Source: Berberis thunbergii
Lineage: Eukaryota; Streptophyta; Magnoliopsida; Ranunculales; Berberidaceae
Length of the DNA stretch: 64,000 bases
Direction of reading: 5' to 3'
Assembly: GCA_003290165.1 (NCBI GenBank)
Contig: QNQO01009134.1
Span: 186,001-250,000 of the forward strand
The position numbers and the translations under genes were made by a program. Below the pieces are notes generated by a model, which was not told the DNA's origin, made no database searches, and was given only the letters and a program-made list of their open reading frames with translations. Positions 53,144 to 64,000 of this stretch are shown piece after piece; positions within the stretch are counted from its first letter, which is position 1, and every line of letters begins with the position of its first letter.

Positions 53144-55590
53144 TGTAGCGACCCTAATTTAATATATAATACTTTTTAATTAATTAATTATTTATTTATT
53201 TAATTTTAATTTTATTTAATATGCGGTGGCATCAAGTAGAAAGATGGGGTGTCCCTAACCTCGAGCAAAGCCCTAATTGGTAGGAAGAGAAAGGAAAGGA
53301 GAAGAAGAGAGGGAGAAAGGAAGAAGGAGAAAAACAAAAGCAAAAAGAAAGAGGTGAGTCTATTTATGTCCTTCACCTTTTCTATGAGTTGTATTTTTGT
53401 CGTTTTCTGATTTATGGAAAAAGTTGAGAATGATGTGTGAATGAATTGATACGCTCGTTATGAGTTCTCGTTTTCCCTAAATAAATATTCTGTCTTCCTG
53501 CTAACTTTGTTTTGAATGTTAAAAAAAAAAAAAAAAAAGGTGGGGTAGAAGGGTATTGTCCTCTGTGTCAGAAATCCCTACTATTTTGTAGAAAATTTTG
53601 TGATTGTCAAGCCTGGCAGTATGTACTTCCATTCGACTTTATGCTATTTTATACTTAGTTTTTATCTAAACTTTCAATTGCTCGATTGTGTTATCGAGAA
53701 TTGTGTCAAGTGAAAATGCATTTTTTTAGGGCATTTATTTTTTTTGTACTAGATGATTAAATTGTGAACTTGAGTCACATTTATGACTGCATCCCTACAT
53801 TGGATGTTTTGCCTATGCATTGATGACAAATAGGTTAAGGCATTTATGCATTTGATGTGGACCCTACATCCATGACAAAGATGCAACTATGACAACCTAT
53901 GTTTTGCCTATGCATTGATGACAAATAGGTTAAAGCATTTATGCATTTGATGCGGACCCTACATCCATGACAAAGATGCAACTATGACAACCTCCATGCC
54001 TATTTGATGTGGTCTCTTTCTAAGCCAAATATATTACCCATACGTATATGACAATAAATCTGAGTCATGATTCTACTAGGAAAGTTTTGTTTTGATCAAG
54101 AGATATCAAGTATGATTTCTGTGGGTTTGATTTTATGGGTTTTGATCAAGAGATATATCTGAGTATATCTAAGTATGATTCTATGGGTTTTGATAATCTG
54201 AGTCATGATTCTATGGGTTTGGTCACCATGTTGATATAAAGTATGATTTATGAATAGGTTATATTTCCCCAAAAATGTGGGTGGATAGATTGTGAATCAA
54301 TTTACGAATGACAAAATGTCATTGTGGAGGAATATTGAATTATCAAAAATAAATGATATTGGTAATCCTTGATTTCTGAAAATATTTATTTTTGAAAATA
54401 TAAACCACTTGGACTTGTATCACTTAGAACTACCACATCTCTTTGGTTTATTATTTCCCCTCTCTTACTAGAGAAACTAAAATAACATTCGGGTTAGTCT
54501 TGCGGAAATGTGGTGAGTTTGTATGCCTAAAATAGGCTTTGATATTTTATCCGTAAAAAATGTGACGTGAGTTTATGCGCATTGATAGCCCAAGGGTGGC
54601 TTTTGGTACTCATATAGTTAGGGGTATCCGCGATGCATGCCTGTATGTGATGTCCCCACTTAGGCATGGATGACGGAGTAGTCCTCCTTTATATGAGAGA
54701 GACATACGGGCATGTATGTTCGGCACGGAGGTGGTGCGAATGTGGTATCGTCTAAGTGATCAATCCGTTAAAAAGATGAACCTAATTCAAATAAAAAGAA
54801 TAAATGACGTTGTATTGTTTCTAATCCTTTTTATGCAGGATGACAAGTCCACTAATATTTCTGCAGGTTAGACTTGCCATAGTCGACTCCTATAGGGTAA
54901 GTATAGGTAAATGTATATTTACATATTAGAATGATGATATGATTGCCTCGTTGAGGAACTAAATTCTTGGAACCGTGTTTTCTTGCATCACACCCTTGCC
55001 TCGTTGAGGAACTACCTATTGGTGTGATGGTTTGTTGTTTGTATTTAGCTTGATGGTTATCACGTGCGATTTTATTGATTTTGGGGGAAATAAAGAGATT
55101 TCACACCAGCTTTATTGCTGACCCAAGTGGGCTTTGGCTTCTTGGGTACATTCCTTCGGAAATGTAGCCGACTAGCTTATTTTCAGGATACAGAAATCTC
55201 GGGCGGGCTTAGAGCACATCGTACCATACGTGACGAGCATTGCTGGGAGTTGCGCGTGTTCGAAAGATTAGATCTTTCTATTTGTAGGTGTTAGTTTAAT
55301 TCTTGTAATTTGAATTCGGAGTTATTCAGTATTTTGTTGAGGGATACATTCGTAAAGTGTTGAACTTGTTAGCGTTGGCTCTGCGAGTTTTAAAATTTTA
55401 TTCCTTTGATGGACTTTTAGATCAGTTGTGTTTTTCCCTCTATTTGGTAAATTGTGCAAAAGTTATTATTTCTCGTGGATGCCAACTGTTATTTTCGTGA
55501 ATGAAAATTCATGTCCCGACTTTTGGGAAAACGGATAATCCTACGTGGATTTTTGGGATTTTCGTTTTTCTCGAAAATCGGGGCGTGACA
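53144..55590 (+). mobile_element. LTR-like non-coding element (solo-LTR or non-autonomous)
   Basis: Starts TGTAGCGACCC at 53144 and ends GGGGCGTGACA at 55590. gtata lies just outside the right end (55591-55595) and three bases before the left end (53136-53140), a probable target duplication. The 2.45 kb have no coding domain. A GA-rich leader ending in aaagaggtgagtc (53345-53358) and size match the minus-strand element at 606-2979, so they are probably related lineages. A 95-bp unit is duplicated at 53806-53995. Confidence 0.65.
53806..53995. repeat. 95-bp tandem duplication
   Basis: gttttgcctatgcattgatg...gacaacct occurs at 53806-53900 and 53901-53995 with two or three differences. Confidence 0.85.
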
Positions 55591-56039
55591 GTATATGTCC
55601 CATGTGGAATGCCACGTTGAGGAACATGTCATCTCACCCGAAGTTCGATCATTGCAAATATATCATCATTAGGCATACATCCAAATACACATGGAACAGT
55701 GTACCCATATGCAAGCAAAAATCATATCAAGTATACAAGCAAAAATCATATCAAGCATACAAGCAAATCTATATATTAAAATCATATTTTTTCATTTTTT
55801 TGGAGTTGTGGAAGAGAGCATAAAACCAACTTATCTCAAAAATTCTTATACAGTGGCACTTTGTTATTCATAAACAAATTCACAAAAGTATCCACCCATT
55901 CTTTCGAGAAAACTAGCGTTTTTCTTAAACAAAAGTTTTTTTTTTTTTTAACAAAACGACAATCAAGTCCATTCAATACAAGAAATTCATATTCCTTCAC
56001 AAGTCAATTTTTCATAACAACCAACTTCAAGTTACAATC

Positions 56040-56710
56040 TTTACATTGTATCTAGATCCAACCCCCAGTTCCTCATTACACAAATACTCTCTTTTGCTGA
56101 TTACCAGCAAAGATTGTGATTTCGTTTTTCGAGTTAATTTTGGTATCCTGATTTTAAGAAATATTTTGGTGTATAAAGAAAAAACGTAAAAATTTCGAAT
56201 ATACATGAAATATATATAATGAATTTCGATGGTATATTAAATATGTGAAAAAATAAGATGCAAGTAAATAAATGTATTAAACACATTAAATGAAACCAAA
56301 ATACCTATAATTAAAAAATCAAATGGTAGTTTCAAAAATCAATATATAAGTAGAAGAAGTGATAGTTCGAAAATCAGGAAGTGGTTTCAAAAATTGATAA
56401 ATAATTAAAAAAGTTAAAATTTACGAAAAAACTCTGAAATTTTTGGAAAAATCCTAAAAAAAAATATTTTTAGAAGCTGATTTTTGTATTTTTATGAAAA
56501 AACGAATTTTATGAAAAAAAAACCCCAAAAGTTTAGAAAAAAAAACTCAAAATGTTTTGAAAAAACCCTATAAAAAGTAAAAAAAATTTGCCCCTTTTCT
56601 TTTCTTAATTTGAAAAAACAAAAATTTCGGCGAAATTTCATATAATTTCACGAAATCACAATCCTTGACTACGAGTTTAATCTTGTGGCAATGGCTGGAG
56701 TGATTGATTT
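56040..56710 (-). pseudogene. DC1 relic split by an inverted-repeat insertion
   Basis: Only the N-terminal part remains: gtatctagatccaacccc...cctcattacacaaatactc at 56046-56105, then after an insertion gagtttaatcttgtggcaatggctgg at 56670-56697. It matches the N-terminal part of the relic at 46085-46545, its duplicate. Sixth DC1 locus, all on the minus strand. Confidence 0.7.
56108..56667. mobile_element. ~560-bp AT-rich insertion with 17-bp inverted ends
   Basis: caaagattgtgatttcg (56108-56124) and, inverted, caaggattgtgatttcg (56651-56667) bound an AT-rich interior without genes, inside a DC1 relic. Flanks gattac / gactac may be a diverged target duplication. Superfamily not determined. Confidence 0.55.
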
Positions 56711-57282
56711 GAGTTTTAAACATAATTATCAAGATCCAAAATTTTCCAACAGCAAAGTACATATATCATGATCTTAGAAATAAAACTAATACATATCTAA
56801 AACAATTGGAAAATCCTATAATAGTAACAAGTGCAAAACTAATTACATTGTGAGAAAGATCTAGATAATAATTATAACTAATGTTCAAGTGAAGCAACAA
56901 TCATATATAGTACAAAAACAAACCGATGAAAGTGATTTGCTAAACAAACACAAGCGCCAACCCTTGAATGCTATTTTTTCTAACAGGAAGTCGAGTATTT
57001 CGAAGCTTAACACATGCTTGATTATATTACTTCGTGCAAAATGGGAATCCAAGCAGACTTCAATACGAGCACATCATGTAGATTTCATGTTCGATAATTG
57101 ATGGTGTAAGAAGACGATTCTTTAAGATAATTAAGAACTAGCATCTTAGTCCAAAGGAAAATAAATGTTGAGGAAATTCGATTCTTATCTTGATGTCAAA
57201 AGTTTTTTCAGTGCACTGGACTTTAAGTATTTGTTAGGTTTGGCCCACTAATAATATAAGGCCAAATCCAAAGACATAAGCT

Positions 57283-59029
57283 AGGGGTGGACATGCGACC
57301 GGATGGAACGGGATGGACTAATCTCGATCTCATTCCGTTGTTTTAGCTTCGGGACGAGATCGGGATGGGAAAGACCTCATCCCGACCTTGTTCTATCCCA
57401 AATGTGTTCAGGACGGGACGTGACGAGATGAGCATGGATGATTTTTTGTGCAATTACTAGGTTATTATTGATGATACATCAAAATAGATCGAACATCACA
57501 GTCGTATACGTGACATAAAAATCTATCACGAGAATACAATGCCAAATCTATTGAGTCAACTCGTAAAGCCCAGGAAGAATTAGGTTAATTATAAAGGCCC
57601 AAACTAGATCCACTACTAAGGAGACATAAGACTAGGTCTGAATCCAGGCCCAGATGAATCAGAGCCCGAATCCAGACCCAATGTGTGTTGATTGATGTCA
57701 AAAACTGACATTAATGTCGTTGATATATATAATTTTTTTTTCCTTCAACCTACAATACACTTGAATAATGCATAGTGGAAGTAGGAGTTATCGACTACTT
57801 CACTTGGATTAAAAAACAATATTTGAATTTCAATTTAGAGAATAAAGAAAAGAGCAAAATAATTATGATGAGATGTTGAAAGATGATATGATTTCAAAAC
57901 AAAATAATAGCTTGTAACAAAAATGTATATAGAGAAATTTTAAGGGTATGAGAATCACCTCATTCTTACATAATAATTGTAGAATGTAATTTCAATTTCT
58001 TCCAAAATACTCAAATCACTTGGTTTTTCAACATACATAACTTGAATTGTGGGATTAAAGAAGTAAAAGTCTTTTCATTTTCCTCAAACTTTAACCAAAT
58101 CTATTTTTTTATTTATAAAATATCATTAGATTTTTATTATGTTTTTCATCGAAGAAATCCTAAAAGACATGAAAATAATTTATTCTTTCGAATCAAAATC
58201 ATTATCCATTTGTTAAATGAAGCTTTCTTTCTAAGTATTTATTACAATTCATTGTTCTACTTTACTTTCTAAAGGAAACACAATCTAACTATCATTATAT
58301 CTTCATGAGGCTCAATCTCTTCCTCTTGAGATGAGAGATTAGTTCTCCATGAATAGCGAGAATAAACTAAAAGTTAAACGAGAAAGAAAAACAATTGAGA
58401 AAGAGAATAAGCAAAAATAGAACTTACTTCAATTAAGATGTTGGAAAGTAGTACATGCACTTCTATACCAAGCAAAAATCTAAAGCCAATAACTAAAAAA
58501 AAAAAACTCTCTAAGAAAAACTACAATTTATAAACTCAATGTATGCGCTTTATATAGGTAAAAAAAACGTTTGAGTGAAATAAAAAAATGGTTGAGTGAC
58601 ACAAGGAAACACGATTAAGTGAAACATGGAAACATGGTTAGGTGAAACAATGAAACATGGTCTGAGTTAAATAAAGAAACATGAAATCATGGTTGAATGA
58701 AACAAAGAATGGTATTGGAGTTAAACAATAAAACATAGTTTTTGATCATGTGGATGTCCAAATCTTCATGTTAATTTTCTCAAGATCTATAGTTGTTGAT
58801 GCTTTGTGAGTCTGACTTCATGGGTCTTGGGATTGAAATTATTTAATCCTTATGAATGCATTTGAAATTTCATTGGACATTCTAGTTGTTGAATTTAGCC
58901 TTATTGTGTTACTTTATGCATAATTTGATATTTATACTTGAATTCCTACAAAATGCACAAAATACACGTAATGAGATATTTTTATTGGATAATTGGACTT
59001 AACAATTGTATATTTAGTGTGTAAAAATC
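57283..59029. other. AT-rich interior of the composite insertion
   Basis: Subterminal gatgggacggg-type words (57300-57430), then AT-rich DNA. 58560-58740 contains repeated gtgaaacaaNgaaacatggtt words. Part may be an old 5' LTR for the gypsy relic that follows. No gene supported. Confidence 0.4.
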
Positions 59030-59379
59030 GATGTTTTGGGTGCTTATCATGCGTTCTCTCATAAAGAAGAAGAACGTTGCACCAAGAAAGAGCTATGGAG
59101 GGACTTACGCCCCTACGAACGCATTCGCATTAAGGAGGAGACTATTACAAGAAACATTCCTTTCCGTTCGCCTCACATGCTTAGCAAAAGTTAACTACAA
59201 CAATTATAAAGGTAAAGGAAACATCCAACAAGGGTATGCAACTTTAACTGAGATTTGTCCAGATTTACATCCTTCTTCCAACAAAGTTACTAACTTAAGC
59301 ATCGGAGTGCCTTCGGCCACCAAAAAGGTGGTCATTATTGGTAGTCTAACAGTCGTTTTGCAAGTCAACCTCACATGAA

Positions 59380-60615
59380 CACAATTTTTGGCGTCATCCG
59401 TGGGGAACGACGAGTTTCCTTTTCTAAAATAAGATTCACAGTGATAAAACTCACGCAACCTGGTAGAAGATCAATGGAATACTCCGCAAATCTTCAATCC
59501 GATGATAATAGATACATGTTGTCTAGTAATAATCCAAAGACAACCATTGAAACAACCATAGCTACTGGAAGAGAATTTCAGCAGGTAACAATTTAGACAT
59601 CTCTAATGTCATGGGGAATCCACTTAGATCCCCGAGTGGAGACGCTTATGGCTCAGATGGATAGCGTGATCGAAACAATAGATAAAATCATCTAAAACTT
59701 ACAAGACAACAACTTTCAAAAAGAAATCGCCCAGCTTAAGAAACACCAGGCTAACAGTAGCTCCAGATGCGATCAAGGAGCATCCAGAAGTCTACAACCA
59801 AAGAAGCCCAAATATGAAAGAGCATTCTTGGCTCTGACAACAAGTCAGAGCGAGATTCTTGAAGCAGTGACAATAAGAGAAGATGTCAAATGACCGTTGA
59901 AGATGAAAGGAGATCCGGAAAAGCAGAACAAGAACAAACATTGTCTCTTCCACAACGACTACGGCTACTATACCGAAGATTGTCGCAACCTAAGAAACAA
60001 AATTGAACACCATATCGAAGAAAGACGACTCAAAGAGTTCGTCAAACTTGAGTGCGAAACAATCATTTCAAAGGAGCCAGCATAGGAAACGATCTATGTT
60101 TTACATGGCACAAGCGGAGAAAATGAACAATCCAATCGATCCAGAAAGCGCATAGTCAGATACTTACGCACAAAAATCATATTCCAAGAACCATCCACGC
60201 AGTGTGAAAAACCAATGCAAAGGACTATAACCTTCTCGAACAAAGATGCTGATGGAGTTAATTTTCCACACAGTGATGCTTTAGTAATATCGGTCATGAT
60301 AACTAAATAAGAAATCAAAAGGGTATTGATCGACTCCGGCAACTCGACAGACCTATTATACCTAACAACTTTTCGAATGATGTAGTTCACCACTGAGATG
60401 CTCTCACCAAGCGACCAGTCTATGGTAGGTTTCAGTAGAAAGCAATGTAACCTGCTAGGAATGATTCGACTACTAGTTGAAGCAGGAGAACTAGAAAAAC
60501 GAGTGTTAATGACAAATTTTCTTGTCGTCGAAACTGTTGCTGCATACAACATGCTACTCGAAAAACCGTGGATACACAAGATGTGTGTAGTATCCTCCAC
60601 TGTGCACCAATGCGA
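59380..60615 (+). pseudogene. Ty3/gypsy Tat-clade gag-protease relic
   Basis: ttttggcgtcatccgtgggg at ~59385 resembles the primer-binding-site region of Tat/Ogre-type elements. Downstream are a gag zinc-finger piece (HCLFHNDYGYYTEDCRNLRN, near 59938-59995) and a protease region (SDALVISVMI, VLIDSGNSTDLLY near 60323, LVVETVAAYNMLLEKPW near 60525). In-frame stops and shifts are frequent. The homology ends abruptly at ~60615, where the tandem array begins; RT, RNase H and integrase are absent. Confidence 0.7.
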
Positions 60616-60619
60616 ACCA

Positions 60620-63330
60620 TTTTGCCCACTGAGCTGAATAAAATTATAATATGAATATTGTGTTTAAAATCATGCCCAATAATTATTCAAATCCTAGAGA
60701 ATGTTAAAATACCGTTCATTACAAGAATATCAAAATATTACCAACTATATTTAAAAACATCATCAAACCAAATTTCTTACTAATATTTCGTTTGCAATAC
60801 GATCTCGTAAATTAATCATATCGATCTGTTCACGTGATTCAAATACTTGAGATAGTTGTGGTTGTTCACTAGCAGTTTGCTCGCGTTCCTCGTGCATAAT
60901 ATGTTCATTGGCCCAATAATTAAATAAATCATCATTCAATTAACTCGACGAAGAAAGTTGTGTATCGCCATACATGCAATGACAATTTCTTTTGATGAAA
61001 ATATTATATGAAGACATCATATTTAAAATAGGAAATTTTGCCTTCGATCAACAGACCAAAAGTTCTTTCTAAGACATTCCTTGGTGAAGAGAATGAAGAT
61101 GTATACTAAAAAATTAACCCTATTTGTTTTTAAGAAGACTAGGGCAACAATTGTTATTACAAAATTATTTTAAGGTTATTATTGGAATACTTTTTTTACT
61201 CAGCACTCAGTGCTAAGTGATTAGCACCTCCCTGCTGCTTACTCCAATCTGAATTAAAACTTTTGATTAGAACTAAAAACAATGGCGTTTGTTTTTTTGT
61301 AAGTGCTTAGAAGGTAACTTCTAACTGGAGTTAGAAGTTCTGAATCGGCTTTTGAATGAACTGTTGAGGGCGTTTGTTTTTATAAGTGTTTAGAAGTTAA
61401 CTTTTAACTGGAGTTTGAAGTTCTGAACGAGCTTCTGAATGAACTGTTTGTTTTGCTTTTGAATGAGCTGCTGATTAGAAGCTATAAAATTAAAAGGTGT
61501 TTGTTTTAAGGTGCTGAATGAGAACTGTTTGACAATTTGCCCCACTGAGCTGAAACAAATTTATGACATAAATATTATACTTAAAATCATACCCAATAAT
61601 TATTCAAATCCTAGAGAATGTTACTATACCTTTCATTACAAGAATATTGAAATATGATAAAAAATGAAGGAGAGTTGAAAATATACATGAGAGGGAGAGT
61701 TGAAGAGATGAAGAAAAACTTGAAAATACAGAGAAAACAAAAATGAAGGGGAGAAATGAGATACGTTTCTTATCAAGTCATTGCGAAGGTAGGTAGAACC
61801 ACAAATGCTTAGTGAAGAGAATGAAGGTGTACCATCAAAATTTAGCCCTACTTATTTTTAAGAAGATGGGGGCAACAATTGTCATTACAAAATTATGTTA
61901 AGATTATTATTGAAATAAATTTTACTAAGCACTCAGTGCTAAGTGATCAGCACCTCTCTGTTGCTTATTCCAATCAGAAGTAGAAGAACTAAAAACAAAT
62001 ACTCTAAACAAGGTGGTCCACTTCTTATTAAGACTTCTGATTCCATTCAGAAGCAAAAACAAACACCATTGTTTTGTTTCTGAACGAGCTGCTGATTAGA
62101 AGCTGTAAAATTAAAATGTGTTTTTTTAGGTGCTGAATGGGAACTGTTTGACAATTTTGACCCACTAAGCAAAAAAATTTATAACATAAATATTGTGCTT
62201 AAAATCATACCCAATAATTATTCAAATCCTAGAGAATGTTACTATACCTTTCATTACAAGAATATTGAAATATGATAAAAAATGAAGGAGAATTGAAAAT
62301 ATACATGAGAGGGAGAGTTGGAGAGATGGAGAAAAACTTGAAAATACAGAGAAAACAAAAATGAAGGAGAGAAATGAGATAAGTTTCTTATCGAGTCATT
62401 GCGAAGGTAGGTAGAACCACAATGCTTAGTGAAGAGAATGAAGGTGTACCATCAAAATTTAGCCCTACTTATTTTTAAGAAGATGGGGGCAACAATTGTC
62501 ATTACAAAATTATGTTAAGATTATTATTGAAATAAATTTTTACTAAGCACTCAGTGCTAAGTGATCAGCACCTCTCTGTTGCTTATTCCAATCAGAAGTA
62601 GAAGAACTAAAAACAAATACTCTAAACAAGGTGGTCCACTTCTTATTAAGACTTCTGATTCCATTCAGAAGCAAAAATAAATACCATTGTTTTGTTTCTG
62701 AATGAGCTGCTGATTAGAAGCTGTAAAATTAAAATGTGTTTTTTTAGGTGCTGAATGAGAATTGTTTGACAATTTTGACCCACTAAGCTAAAAAAATTTA
62801 TAACATAAATATTGTGCTTAAAATCATACCCAATAATTATTCAAATCCTAGAAAATGTTACAATACATTTTATTACAATAATATCGAAATATGATCAAAG
62901 ATGAAAGAGAATTGAAAATATACATTAGAGGAAGAGTTGGAAAAATGAAGAAAAACTTAAAAATGCATAGAAAAGAAAATAAAGATTAATGAGATAAATA
63001 AGATAAGTTTTTTACCAAATCCTTGTGAAGGTAGGTACAACCACAATGCTTGGTGAAGATAATGAAGGCGTGCCGTCAAAATTTAGCCCTACTTATTTTT
63101 AAGAAGATGGGGGTAATAATTGTCATTACAAAATTATGTTAATGTTATTATTGAAATAATTTTTTACTCGACACTCAGTGCTAAGTAATCAACACCTCCT
63201 TGTTGTTTACTCTAATCAGAAGTAGAATTTCTTATCAGAACTAAAAACAAACACTCTAAATAAGGTGATATATTTCTTATTAGGACTCATAACTCCATTC
63301 AGAAGCAAAAACAAACACCTCTTTAATTTG
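60620..63330. repeat. Four-unit tandem array, ~618-bp period
   Basis: The landmark cctagaRaatgtta occurs near 60695, 61612, 62230 and 62849. The last three are spaced 618-619 bp. The first unit is ~300 bp longer owing to a local duplication of gcgtttgttttt...taagtgYttagaag (61277-61500). Each unit contains cactcagtgctaagtgatcagcacctc and ends in aaaacaaacacc-type words. Units 2 and 3 are almost identical. There is no coding frame. Confidence 0.85.
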
Positions 63331-63640
63331 ACACACAAAATTTTGAGTTAATAAATATTAAAATTAATAATAATTAATATTAAATAAGTTCAGGATTGGA
63401 TGAGATGAACAAGATTAAAAATCTCCATTTCGATCCCATCCCACTCTAGATTGGGATGAGATGGAATTGATATGGTTTTGAGTAATCCCAAAAAAAATCC
63501 AACAAATTTGAACGAGATGGTACAAGACCGGAACGGAATCAAATCGCGGAATGTGATGCCAACCCTAACATAAATTGTGAAATAGAGGTAGTTGATCAAC
63601 AATTTGAACCTGGCGGTAAGAGTATAAAAGTGGGGAGAAG

Positions 63641-63975
63641 ATGCATCAGAAATTTGGAGGAGGGAAGCGACCAACGGGTACGCCATCGATGGCGTGGTCG
63701 AGCGCTGTCGTTGTTTTTTCTCTCCTCGCTGGTGCGTCGATTGTTCACAACTTCTTCAAGCCTGATTTGGTATTCTTTCTCAAGCAACAAGTAGTTCTCG
63801 CTTTATTTCTCTATGCACTTAACCTGTTTGACAAAATTTCTCACTGTTATCTAGTTTGATTACTGGTTTTCTGAAATTTTCTCTCTTGGTGTTTTTATTG
63901 AATAATTGATGTACACAGACGTTGCCGCCCGTGGAGAACGGTGACGTTAACAGAGACGCCTCAAAGAAAGAATGA
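63641..63975 (+). CDS. Small plant-conserved single-pass membrane protein, two exons
   Basis: Exon 1 is 63641-63769 (43 codons from ATG) and exon 2 is 63919-63975 with TGA at 63973-63975, giving 61 residues. The 149-bp phase-0 intron has a gtattc donor and a tacacag acceptor. The N-terminus is basic and Gly-rich (MHQKFGGGKRPTGTPS), then a hydrophobic segment (~18-36, WSSAVVVFSLLAGASIVHN), then a short charged tail (TLPPVENGDVNRDASKKE). It looks like a conserved, uncharacterised plant small membrane protein; the topology suggests an organelle or ER membrane subunit, but the role is unknown. A dead duplicate at 47740-48068 supports the exon structure: the intron position and exon 2 are preserved there. 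Confidence 0.8.
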
Positions 63976-64000
63976 GTATTTGGAGAGCATTCTGCAACTA

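Larger units (their letters stand above)
57282..63567. mobile_element. 6.3-kb TAGGG-ended composite insertion
   Basis: Left end TAGGGGTGGACAT and right end, on the minus strand, TAGGGTTGGCATCACATTCC. Flanks acataagc (57274-57281) and acataaat (63568-63575) share six of eight bases. The uninterrupted paralogue at ~47680 (gacatgtaaactgtgaaat) shows that the host sequence was continuous before insertion. Ends and 8-bp spacing suggest a hAT-type element. The interior carries a Tat-type gypsy relic and a tandem array, and no transposase was recognised. Confidence 0.6.

Noticed and set aside
53806..53995. CRISPR-like or short-repeat array
   Set aside because: Just two adjacent 95-bp copies with no spacers, in a plant transposon.
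58042..58272. 76-codon hydrophobic frame
   Set aside because: AT-rich composition artefact within the composite insertion; no conserved motif.

Overview
The window is nuclear DNA from a flowering plant, almost certainly a eudicot. Evidence: DC1 (divergent C1) cysteine/histidine-rich genes, which are a plant expansion; an intron-less histone H4 with a plant octamer promoter element; plant-type LINE, chromovirus, Tat and BED-hAT elements; Tourist-, MULE- and Harbinger-like MITEs; and AT-rich intergenic DNA. The species cannot be named from the sequence. Four host genes look intact: two DC1 genes, histone H4, and a small two-exon membrane protein at the right edge. Most of the rest is transposons, many still bounded by readable target-site duplications (TSDs), plus gene fragments.

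Layout. 0-5.3 kb: a 2.4-kb LTR-like, non-coding element with TSD ACGAG, followed by a 2.2-kb tandem duplication of most of it. 6.0-8.7 kb: a minus-strand LINE with ORF2 deleted and a 16-bp TSD. 8.9-17.3 kb: DC1 unit 1, whose upstream region is split by a 4.7-kb chromovirus. 17.7-31.2 kb: DC1 unit 2, a tandem duplicate of unit 1, carrying a MULE-type MITE, a near full-length 7.4-kb LINE and a 3.4-kb hAT element. 31-38 kb: copia, WD40-like and repeat fragments. 38-44 kb: a DC1 relic, histone H4, and nested inverted repeats around a Harbinger-type element. 44.5-57.3 kb: a Harbinger relic, three more DC1 relics, a dead copy of the small membrane-protein gene, several MITEs and a second LTR-like element. 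57.3-63.6 kb: a 6.3-kb TAGGG-ended insertion containing a Tat-type gypsy relic and a ~618-bp tandem array. 63.6-64 kb: the intact small membrane-protein gene.

How the parts relate. All DC1 sequences lie on the minus strand and form a birth-and-death tandem cluster of two intact genes and four relics. At least two duplications can be traced (8.9-16.8 kb with 18.0-31.2 kb, and 46.1-48.1 kb with 56.0-63.98 kb), and each copy later received different transposons. The most striking element is the chromovirus at 11132-15829. Its LTRs differ at one of 508 bases, and one long frame encodes gag, protease, a complete integrase and a chromodomain, but reverse transcriptase and nearly all of RNase H are missing through a seamless in-frame junction. 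Its 3' LTR carries a TATA box and heat-shock-element-like motifs and lies directly upstream of, and on the same strand as, intact DC1 gene 1. This gives a specific hypothesis of a trans-mobilised element and a captured promoter.
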